Shown in pieces: positions 1-10,540 of a DNA stretch of 64,000 bases. Within the stretch, counting starts at the first letter, position 1; each line of letters begins with the position of its first letter. Where the stretch lies: assembly GCA_002914845.1 (NCBI GenBank), contig JXTC01000085.1:1-64000 (forward strand). Direction: 5' to 3'. The stretch is from Trema orientale (lineage: Eukaryota; Streptophyta; Magnoliopsida; Rosales; Cannabaceae). The notes under the pieces are model-generated. The model was given only the letters and a program-made list of their open reading frames with translations. It was not told the DNA's origin and did not search any database. Made by a program: the position numbers and the translations under genes.

Positions 1-1985
1 CATAATAATGATACTGGTTGCTTGATATGTCTATTATGCAATATGAACTTGTTTATTATTGGCTTATTATGCATGTGAGAATCTTGGGCATTACACAAAC
101 GGTGGAACCAAACTTAACTATATATTGTATCTCATAAACACAATAGTTATAAAAGTCAAACTTTCTAATTTTCTGACCATCCAATAAACGTATAATATCA
201 AAATCTGGAACAAAACAAGATGAGGTCATAGTAGCATCAACAACTATACTACCCTGAAGAAAATAAAGGCCATTATGTAATTTTCCCTTAATCACCATAT
301 GAACATCCTTACTAACACTCAAAACTCCACTTTCAGCTGAATACTTATAACCTTGTGAGTCGAGCGTCCCAAAAGATATAAGACTTTTTCTCAAATCTGG
401 CACATGTCTAACATTAGTCAAAGTTCTAACAATATTGTCATACATCTTAATTCGAATAGTACCTACACCAATAATTTTGAAGGGTATGTTATTCCCCAAA
501 AGGACAAAACCCCTATCAATAGATTGATAGTCTACAAACCAATCTCTAATAAGGCATATATGAAAGGAACAACCCGAATCAAGAATCAAAGAATTGCCTA
601 AGCAATCACCAGAAATGGATAGAACATAATCACCATCATTAGAACCATCCTCAGCAAAACTAGCATAATTATCTGTAGTAGAGGATTTTTCACAATGTCT
701 CCTTATTTCCTTTAATCTTTGGACATTCAAATTTCTAATGCCCTTGTTGATGACAATAATTGCAGTTTTCCTTCCTATTCTTAGACTTTCCTCTATTTCT
801 GTTTTCACCTTTTTCATTTTCTCTACCTCTAGCAACTAATACACTTGATTGATTTTCATTCCAACCTTCAGACACTTTTTTCTTTAATTCCTTAGAATTC
901 AAGGATGCTTTAACATCTTCTATACTAATAGTGTCTCTCCCATATAACATAGTATCAACAAAGTACTCATACGAATGAGGTAAAGAATATAACAAAATTA
1001 AGGCTTCATCCTCATCATCAATTTTCACATCAATATTTTTCAAATTCAGAATAATTCTATTTAATTCATCAAGATGACTCTTAATTGGTGTACCTTTAGA
1101 CATACGAAGAGTGTACAAATGCTACTTCAAATATAGCCGATTGGTGAGGGACTTAGTCATATACAGACTCTCAAGCTTAAGCCACAAGCCAGAAGCAATA
1201 GTCTTGTCAGCAACCTCACGTAGTACCTCATTTGACATAGACAACTGAATAGCACTATGTGCCTGTTCTAAGTGATCCTCCTTCTCTTCATCTGACAAAT
1301 TTGCTGGCAAAACTTCACTCCCTTTTAGCGCCTTAAGTAATCCTTGCTGAACTAGAAGAGCTCGCATCTTAACAGGCCAAAGACTAAGGTCATTTTTCCT
1401 GTCGAATTTTGCAACATCATATCTTGTCGGTGTCGCCATTGCAGAAGCTAAAAATCCAAAATAATTTGAAAAATAACAAGCCCAAAATTAAATCAAAGAA
1501 CCTAAAACTCTTGATACCACTTGTTGTGCCAGCAGAAGTACAAATACCAAACTAGTTAGACAAACGTCAAATTATAGGGATTTATGACAAAATATAAATA
1601 ACAAAAAATCACAAATGACACAAGGATTTATCGTGGTTCGACTATAAAATATAGCCTACGTCCACGTCGGAGATGGCGAAGAATTCCACTATAACCCATT
1701 ACAATGGTCTGACAAAATTTTCTCTCACCCAGATCCCAAGTACACCCAAATTTCTCTCTCACAAAAGTAACCAAGACTGCAAAGAAGATGCTTTGCTAAC
1801 AATCTTGATGCCAATATCAAAAGGAAACAACAAATAAACAAGCTACAAAGAAACCTAAACCCAAAAGCTTATTTGTACCAAATTCCAATAAACTAAGAGA
1901 GAAACAATTGTATATTGAGGGGCCAAAAATAACAAACGACTGCCAAAGACTTCATATGGCTGCAACTATTTTTTTCTTCATGTTC

Positions 1986-2021
<36 letters not shown>

Positions 2022-2129
2022 GTATATGCTCACATAAACTAAGTAATAAAAAAAAAGGTAACTTCCAAGTTTTATTTGGGCCTTGCCCAAATTTTTTCCT
2101 TGGCTTAATTGGAAGCCATAATTCCAACA
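1..2129 (-). mobile_element. Ty1/copia LTR retrotransposon fossil, 5' part, truncated by the window edge
   Basis: Read on the minus strand, the order is a 5' LTR (1522-2129), a tRNA-Met-type primer binding site (about 1509-1520, TGGTATCAAGAG on the minus strand), a copia-type gag region (about 1439 down to 735), then protease and gag-pre-integrase sequence (about 620 down to 56). The gag part starts MATPTRYDVAKFDRKNDLSL and carries the usual nucleocapsid-like zinc-knuckle start. The protease part has the ILDSGCSFHI motif, a variant of the retropepsin DSG site. Integrase and reverse transcriptase are not in the window and may lie beyond the left edge. The coding part is broken, with a few breaks, so it is a fossil; moderate decay suggests it is not very recent. 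It lies just upstream of the truncated receptor-kinase pseudogene and may have entered one of that gene's introns. Confidence 0.85.
1522..2129 (-). repeat. 5' LTR of the copia fossil
   Basis: On the minus strand it begins TGTTGGAATTATGGC at 2129 and ends GGCACAACA at 1522, giving the TG..CA ends and short inverted termini (TGTTG / CAACA) usual for Ty1/copia LTRs. It is followed directly by the primer binding site. Length is 608 bp. It contains a (TA)n run near 1987-2010. The partner LTR is outside the window, so age cannot be estimated and the target duplication cannot be checked. Confidence 0.8.
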
Positions 2130-2487
2130 ATATATACATACGGAGTGTATATTAATTATGTTTTGATCAAGAATATTAAATTGTAAGTACAGGTCTCTAG
2201 CAAGAAATAGCCTTAATAGAACAATTCCTAAATGGATATCTCAAGCAACGCGAACTAGAATGTATGTTTGCGTATCCAAAATTCATTCAATATATTTCTT
2301 TTGTTTCTGTTTATATTCACTTTGATTTTATGAGAACATTTGTTTTTCTGGACAAATTGTGTGAATTTTTTTTTCTCCTTTTTAAGAAGGAAACTTCTGT
2401 GAAATGTTATTTAGTTTGTAAATGATTGCCATATAAGTTGTGACCCTCTCAAATTGACCACATGTGTGTAATTTTTTGTTGTTACAG
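2130..2487. other. non-coding stretch between copia LTR and receptor-kinase pseudogene
   Basis: AT-rich and without a supported gene. By comparison with the intact paralog at 21251-37677, this position would be intron between an LRR exon and the last LRR exon, so the copia element may sit inside an original intron of the pseudogene. No LRR coding sequence is visible here. Confidence 0.4.
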
Positions 2488-5400
2488 GGATCTTTCGTAC
2501 AATAATTAGACATGGATAATGTACCAGTACCAGCCAACCTAGATCTGTGAGAACAAGCATTAATTGTCGTTTCAGTTAAAGCAAAATTTGTTGCAAATAA
2601 AATTTATCTTACTAGGGTTTCGTTAACTTAAATGTTAAATATTATAATTCTTACTACTATATACGATGGTTTAGGAACTTGTTTGCCTGTTGCTGCTGCG
2701 AGAGCTCCTCGACCACTGAGCCATATATGTAAGACTATCTTTTCTGGTTCTTTATCTGTTAAGCTATCTTAGAAGTAATCATCGGAGTCATTTCTTACAA
2801 ATTTGGTTGTGTTGATTACTTTTAGGCTTCAACCATTTCAAATGATGAAAGCGAACTTTTCCCGGAAGAAAACCCAAGTGTGAGTTTATTCTTCGACCAG
2901 GCCGGCATTTTCCTTTAGATCTTCATTGAGGATTAAAACCAAAATAATAAAGATTGAACGGATGATCATCACATTTTTACATCTTTAATTGTTTCTTGCA
3001 GTCTATTCCTTGTTTGTCAATTGTGGTGGTGAGGAAACAACCTTCAATGGGAATCATTACGATGCAGATAATGAAACGACACCTTTCCACATAAGCACAA
3101 CGCAGAATTGGGCTTATAGCTTTTCCGGAGACTTCCTAACCGCAATTGTCAATACTAGTGAATACTGTACCAAAAGGGTGCCCTGTAAAATCTCCAACTC
3201 TATGTCATCCATATATGAATCAGCTCGTCTCTCGCCTGTTTCTCTAAACTATTATGGGTTTAGTTTATACAATGTGACGCTCCACTTTGCGGAAATTGTA
3301 TACACAGAAGACGCAGACTATAATAGACTAAGGACACGCGTGTTTGACATATATATTCAGGTACATACTATATTCTTAGTATATAATTCTTTGAGTTGTT
3401 ATATTCATGTAGTATACCATGAAATCTCCTTTATTTACCTTTTTAGTTTGATTGTAACTACTTTTACTTAGCTACATTATCTTTTATTTGTCCTTCTTTT
3501 ATAAATTTGTTTATTTCACTGATCTTGTTAGTTGTTTTGTAAGATAAGCTAAGGACTGACCGTGAACATAGTTCAGATGCGTCTAATTGAACCTGACCAT
3601 TCTTTAATCTGTTTCAGTTTAAACAAATTTGTGTAACATCTTCTTGCTAACGTCTAAATATTGTTGATTCCAGGGTACGAAGGTCTGGAAGGATTTCAAC
3701 ATCAGAGATCATGCTGGTGGTTCCAATAAAGCATTTAATGTGACATTCAAGACTGAAGTTAAAGAGAGGAGCAATGCTATAGGACACTAGTAGTGCCTAA
3801 CACTACAGTGATGGTGATGTATCAGTCTGTCGCTGGCTAATTATAATTATAATTTAAGTGAATCTACTAATAATCCACTTGTATTGGGCTGGAAAGGGTT
3901 CTTCGGTCAACGTAACTACTTTTAATGGGCCTGTCATATCAGCCACTTCCGTTACTCCTGGTAAAATGATAAAATGTGAATTTATTAGGATTATTTTATA
4001 TGTTTGCTTCTGAATTTCGTGAATTATTAAAAGTTTCTAACTCTACTCCTGAACTACTAAAATGGTGATTGTATATTAGGCAAATAGACGAAAAAGTCAT
4101 TTTACTTATTTCAGTCACAAATACTCATGTTACTTATTTCAATCCTAAATACTCATTTGAATTCTTAACAACATTTTTAAATTACGAAAATTGTTATATT
4201 TTATATATTTGTCTCACAAAATGATAATTTTAGTGGTTTGGAGAGAAATAATGTTGAAATTTTTAATAGTTCGAGAAATATATTAAGACATTCGACATAA
4301 TTCGGAACAAGGATAAATAAACCCAATTTATTATGTGTGTATGTTTATATAGCTATTACTCTTAAAACTAATCGTCTTTTATCTATTCATGGCCTGTGTA
4401 AATATACTAGTAGATCATTAACTTCCTTACTTTCGCTCTACTTTACACTTTAATTTCTGCTTGTTTCCTCCGTCACTAAATCAAGGCTTCAAAGTTGGGG
4501 ATGAGAAACTACCTCCCTTGCATTGGGCTCTGATTGCTGTTGCTTCATTCGTAATTGCTCTGCTTCTTTATTGGCTTTGGCCTGGTTAATGGGTTGGCTG
4601 GAAAATAAAGAGTTCAAAGGTGAGACGATCCAAATCTTAAGCTACATTATTTATGACCTTCGACTACTTGACCTCGGGCATTACTGATCTCTGATTGAAA
4701 ATATGGCTTCTCACACCAGCTAAACTAGTGGCCGGATTTAATAGATAAGCTGAATTGTTTAACATAGAGTTTTCATGTATGTTCTCTTTTAACAGAACAA
4801 ATACAAATTGGGGAAGAAATAGATGAAGAGAAAAATGTAAACCCAACTGAAGAGGATAAGAAAGAAATAAAGGTCACTCTTAATGTATTAATAAATGCTA
4901 CTAAAAAGTTTAGCGAAGCGACGGAGCTTGGAAGAGGACTTTTGGGGACAGTCTATAAGGTACATATGTTGATTTTTTTATCTTCTATTCGTTAATTTTT
5001 ATGTATAAATTTGAGGGTCAGACTAAACTCATGCTCTATCTCATTTATTGATCAGGCAAAAGTGAATGATGAGATTACTGTGGCTGTGAAAAGACTTTTC
5101 CCTCGTTATAAGGGAAAAATCAATGAATTCGTTAAAAAGGAAATTTTCAACCTCAAATCGGTGCACGATAAGAACCTCATTAGGTTGTGGGATGTTCATA
5201 TTGGAGAAGGCCTACAATTGCTTGTTTACGAATATATGGAAAAGAAATCCCTTGGAAGTGCCTTATTTGGTAACAAACTTATTTCTTAGTCTATATTCTA
5301 GCTTGAGGCAATACATGAAGGAAAAAAAAAAACCCTTCAATTTTGGCACGAACATTCAGGCAAAGTTCCAGTGCCCTTTTTAATCATTTAGATGTTAAGA

Positions 5401-6165
5401 GTAGCCTTCTAATATTCTTCTACTTTTGTTTGTGAATTCTAATATTTCAATGTAAGTTTTATTAGATATCCCCGTATTTTTGTTTGTGAATTCTCTGCCG
5501 TTTTAAGGGATTTTTTTTTTTCCTTGTATGGGGAAAACAGGAAGTTACCTAATTAGGATGATATAGTTAAGAAATAATTTATCATTTTATTTATTAAGTA
5601 TAATGTTTAAATCTCACTGACATGGTGATTTGGTGATTGCAGATACTAAATCGGAGCTTTCTTGGAAAGACAGGTTTGACATTTGCCTGGGAATAGCAAA
5701 GGGTCTGAAGGCTCTACATAGGCGCCCAAGGGGTAAACTAGTTCACGGAAATATTAAGACTGCCAATATTCTTCTTAACGAAAGCTATGAGGCCAAGCTG
5801 TCAGACTTTGGATTAGCAAACGTATATTCTGAGGAAGATCAATTTTCTTTCGTCAAAGAAGAAACATCAAAGTAAGTAATTAACAAACCAAGCACTTGTT
5901 TGTTTGACTTCTGTTTTTTTTTTTTCATTATAAAAAGTCAAATGTTTGATACATATCTTCTCAAAAAGATTGCTTAAGATCTACCACCATTATTTTTTTT
6001 CCTTTTTCATTTTACAATAAACAAGAATTGAAAACAAAAATGCCAAGCAAGTTTTTTATTTTTTAATTTTATGTACCTTAGATGACATGTGTTTTGTGTT
6101 TGAGCCGTATTGACTTGTCTCCGAATCCCATACTGCCCGAGCCATCAGAAACATATCTTTTTTAA

Positions 6166-6353
6166 TAAGAGTAATATTAAGGGGCACCTTAAGATGCCAA
6201 ACACTACAAGAGATCATAGTTTTTCACTTGAAGATGGAAATAATAAACTAGGACCAGTGTCTCACTTAAAGTGTCATTACATATTCTAGTGAAAAACTGA
6301 CATCTCTTATAATGTTTGGCATCTTAAGGTGTCCTATAGCATTATACTCTTAA
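6166..6353. mobile_element. MITE with long terminal inverted repeats (family M1)
   Basis: The arms are near-perfect inverted repeats: GGCACCTTAAGATGCCAAAC on the left against GACACCTTAAGATGCCAAAC on the reversed right arm. Both then continue through AGAGAT and AGTTTTTCACT. The outer ends TAAGAGTAATA and its reverse at about 6343-6353 extend the symmetry. The element lies in the kinase-domain intron of the pseudogene, has no coding capacity, and has a relative at about 16150-16322. Superfamily not assigned. Confidence 0.7.
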
Positions 6354-6414
6354 TTAGGACTTAGTGCATATTTAGTGTCCTATAGCATTATACTCTTAAT
6401 TAGGACTTAGTGCA
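6329..6414. repeat. 40-bp direct tandem duplication at the MITE right end
   Basis: The 40 bases at 6329-6368 (starting GTGTCCTATAGCATTATACT) recur exactly at 6375-6414, separated by TATTTA (period 46). The repeat covers the outer part of the M1 right arm plus flanking DNA, so it arose after the MITE inserted. Confidence 0.85.
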
Positions 6415-8811
6415 AGAATATGTCCGACTCAACTTTTTAAAATGTACATTTTACCCAACATTTTACCTTGTCTTTAGAATATACTTGGCATCTATCCTCA
6501 CTCATTTTGTTCACATTTAACGTTTTGCATCTTTTTTCTTTTCAACACCCTAGCTTTTTTTAGATGTATTTGAACCATTTCCTTTTTATTCTTTTGTATT
6601 TTTATTTTCAAAACTATTTCTTTCCCCCAATAGTTTTTAATTAACTGAGGAATGCTAATAGCTTCTATACCACTTCTCTTTGTACACGTTTTCAATCAAA
6701 ACAATTAAACTAAAGTTCATGATATTTTAACTTTTTTGAAAAAGTGAAACAGAATACGTGTTCATAAATAAAGGATGTTTTAACTTTTTTTTTAAGGAAA
6801 AAAAACAAAGATACTCGTCAATAAATAAAAAAAATATATAAAAGGACTGGTTAATAAAGAGTTTGATATAAGGCTGTTGTTAGCCTATCTCTTTTTAATT
6901 CTGGTATATAATATTTAGTGTATTAATTAATGAGATATGTAAACTTATATTCATCAATCAGTACTTGTTGTATAACTTATCAAAATTCAGTATACTAGTT
7001 TGGAAAAACAAATATTTTGTTGTTATTAATTGTGTATGAATTTGTTTATTTTATTGGAAGATTAAATTGGTTGAATACATAGAAAAATACAATTTTTTAG
7101 TGAAATTAATTATCAAATTATAATAGAACACTTTCAAATTATGAAATCTCATAGAGAACATTTCTAATTTGTTAAGAATAATGCTAGGTGTCCAACTATT
7201 TAACCAAAATACGTGAGTTATCATAATTTAATTAATTAGTGAATAGTATTAAATTTATTTGTGGTGAATTTTAAAATACCAATTAAATATTGTCAATTCA
7301 TATGATACATGTGTTGATATTAAAATTTTGGTAAAATAGTTGTCATACTTAATGTTGTCCATTTGTAATCAGTATTTACTACTAGCCTTCATCATATGAG
7401 ATGGTTTTACTAGAAACATGATTCTTGAATAAATTCATTACTAGAAATTAAAATTTTATCTCACATAACTATTTATATAAATTGATCATAAAATTCTCCT
7501 GCATTTTATACTTTTTGACATAAAATACTCCATTTTTAAGAAAATATAAGAAGACCACAAAAGATGATTAATCTTTTTTATCGAAACAATCCTTTGAGTT
7601 TAAAAGGATTGTCGTAAAAATCCCATACTTTGTTTACCAACCCAGACGAGGAATTTGATATGTTTTTAAATTCAAGAAAGGATTGTTTTGATAAAAGTAA
7701 GGAGTTTTCCCATATTTCCAAAACGCATGATTTGAAAAAAAAAAAAAAAAAAGAAAAATTCAAGTAAATGTTTCAGATTTTGTTCTCATTAGACATGCAC
7801 TAGAGAAAGAATCCCAGGTAAGTAAATGCGGGGATCATAAAAAAGTGCGATTAAAAGGATGCAAATAAAAATGTTTTCATTTTTACTTTTGGTTTGCAGA
7901 GGATATCTTGCTCCTGAGTATTTTCAAGGTAGCGATCCAACAACCGAATCTGATATCTATAGTTTTGGGGTAGTGCTACTTGAAATTGTTTGTGGGCAGA
8001 GAAACAAAGTGCGCAAATCAAACCAAGAAACAAAGTTTCTACTTGACAAGGTGAGCAAATTAATAACTTGACAGTACTACAACTTATGCTTCCTCTTTTC
8101 TCATTTTAGCTTAATTATTTCTATGTATCTATCTGAAGTTTTGTCATAAAAAATGACTCTCTCGTAGTAATTTTCTAGATGAAATGAATGTAGATTTGTA
8201 ACATCATGAACATTTTATGAGTGGAAATACTAAAATAAGAAGATTTCTTTGTCTATCCAATTAAATTTGAAGACACATCATTATAAAAAAAAAAAAAGCA
8301 GTAATAAAATATAAAATAACAACAAGGGTTTAATTTGTTTTAAGGTTGTTAATGTGTCCCGTACTAAATATATAGAGAAAAAATACATGTCTATCAAAAT
8401 TATACTATGGGCATGTACGTCCCTTCAAAGAACTTTTAGGCTGGGATTTTATTTTGTATCTGGCCCTAATTAATATTCATGTTGCATGCGTAAATGCAGG
8501 CCCATTCATATAAAGATGAAAAGCTTTTGAAGTTGGTCGACAAGAGGTTAGATGGTGACTTCGTGGACAAACAAGCCCTCAACATCTTAAATTTAGCTGT
8601 GATGTGCACCGATATATCTCCAAGTGTGAGGCCTAACATAAGTGACGTTTTGAGTGTTCTCACTGGCAAGAAATCCATTGATGACATTCGTAGTCGTTCT
8701 GTAGATGCCTCACATGTCTCTTCTAAGACCGACGCCTCCACTTCCATGGAAAAAGGACCTGAAATCGATCAATTTCCACAGCATTTTGTTGAGGGCAAGA
8801 ATAATAAGTGA

Positions 8812-10540
8812 AGCAGGCATAGTTTCTAATATGTTTCCTTTGTGATATTGTGAGAGAATAATCCATCGTTTCTGTCAGATATGATTTTCTTCAAGTGTCG
8901 GACTATTATATGTGTTGTGTCATGATATTGATGAGTATTGTAGTGCCAACCTGCAGGTACATATACATATATATATGTGTGTGTGTGTTTCTGAGTATTT
9001 ATGTATTTATATACTTCAACGTTGTTAATGTAATTACAATCTTTGTGTTTGGTGGTAATGAAGTAGAGCAATGAATTTGGACATGGACATGGATTCCTAT
9101 CTACGTACACTCATACGTATCACGTCAATGGTAATTAAGTGTTAATGTGTTATTGAACACTAGCGATGAGCTCATAGCTCAATGCTTTCAAAGTACGACT
9201 CTGTTGAAAAATCAGAGACAACAAATTAGGGGCTCCCCTAAGGAATATATTGTTGTTTTTAACAAAAAGGAATGGAATAGACAAGAGCCGTGGTTTGGTT
9301 CACTTCTTGCTGGACCTGTTGTATTTGGGAACGGAAGGACCAACTAAATAACTAGCAAATCCAGAAGTCTTGCTATAAGGTACTGTTTATTAATCTCTTA
9401 AAGGAAATGAGTGGAAATGGAACGAGGACGAGAGAGAATTAAGGGAAATAACAAACAATAAGAGAGGAAATTTATAATTTCTTTTTATGTGTTTACCTGC
9501 TAATCAGCTACACAAAAGATGTTTTTCCCATTCTATTCTCTTTCTTTCTCCATTATAATTTGGTAAACATGCTCCAAGTGTTAGAATAAAGGGGGACTTT
9601 TGAATGCAATCTTAATGTGTTTCCCAATTAAACCAATTTGGTCTGGCCAAAGACCACGAATTACCAAGAACTAGCATAGCTAGTGCCTAGTTGGCTAGTC
9701 ATGATTACACGTGTTCTTCATTTTAAGCTATTAGAACTGACCCCAAAAAAAAAAAAAAGGGTTAGCAAAAGCAGTCCTTTTGACATTAATCAACAAAAAG
9801 AGGAAGCCAAATAGGAAAATAAAATAAAATAAAATCTTTCAAAAAAACAAATTTAGAAGATAAAAGAGAAATTATTGAAAAGCCACTTTAATTAGGCTAG
9901 TGGTGGAACCTAATGCTTTTCTTTGGATAAAGTTACATGTGGTGGTTCTTCGGAAAAAGTTAAATGTGGGCACCACATGTTAATAGCGAAAAAACAAAGT
10001 GTCTATCACTGTCCATCAAACTATGAACTAAAATAATTTATCATCAATTGTTACACGTTGTTACTTGAGCTTTCTACTTTCCAGAAGCCAGGATAGCTTT
10101 GAAAGTTACTTGTTTTTTTTTTTTTTAAAAAAAAGGTTCTTCTTCTTTGGCTACCAATAAAACAAGTTTTGCAATATAGCAGCTTTAATTTTACTAGACA
10201 TTTTACCACCTTAGCAATTTTCTCGTTTAGTATTGGACTTGAAACCCACTCTTTTGATCTCTATTTGCAGGCTCTTAGACAAGGCAAAGAAAAGCCAAAA
10301 AGAGTAGATTTGATGATAATCTTTACAACGCTGTAAAGCTTAGTGCATTTATATAAATATATATCAGAACTAGCCCCTGTTTATACGTGATTAACCAACT
10401 TCATTTCTGCAAGCCCCAAAAGAATCTTACTTGGGGCATGTCTTTTAATGTTTATAGAGTTATCATGATTGTTTCTATCTATATATAATAACATGTAACG
10501 TTAGCTGTCAATATATATCAGATTATCAAAAACTAAAGCC
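8812..10540. other. intergenic region between kinase pseudogene and NLR
   Basis: No supported gene. It holds a TA/TG microsatellite near 8959-8989, several A or T runs, and at its right end the presumed promoter of the NLR. Short open frames here have no recognisable domains. Confidence 0.6.
10348..10365 (+). promoter_or_regulatory. candidate TATA box of the NLR gene
   Basis: The run TTTATATAAATATATATC lies about 180-190 bases before the ATG at 10541. It is a good plant TATA match, implying a leader of roughly 150 bases. In AT-rich DNA such matches arise by chance, so this rests on position and quality only. Confidence 0.35.

Larger units (their letters stand above)
2488..8811 (+). pseudogene. 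LRR-malectin receptor-like kinase pseudogene (LRR-VIII type), 3' part
   Basis: This is a paralog of the gene at 21251-37677; exons align one to one. Exons seen: last LRR remnant 2488-2546, Cys-rich mini exon 2675-2728, linker about 2826-2880, malectin 3002-3360 and about 3674-3960, transmembrane about 4486-4618, then kinase exons 4796-4959, 5056-5269, 5643-5871, 7900-8050 and 8500-8811. Damage to this host gene: in-frame stops in the LRR remnant (first at 2507-2509), stops in the second malectin exon (3788-3790) with extra sequence after them, and a one-base frameshift in the transmembrane exon near 4570. The five kinase exons remain open with good splice sites. Within them the glycine loop reads GRGLLG, the ATP-binding Lys survives in VAVKRL, the catalytic loop reads HGNIKTAN (no HRD), and DFG is kept. 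The N-terminal LRRs are absent or lie left of the window. Residual expression of the kinase part cannot be excluded. Confidence 0.85.

Noticed and set aside
1893-2090. 65-codon frame with Tyr/Ile repeat
   Set aside because: Lies in the copia LTR and includes a translated TA microsatellite.
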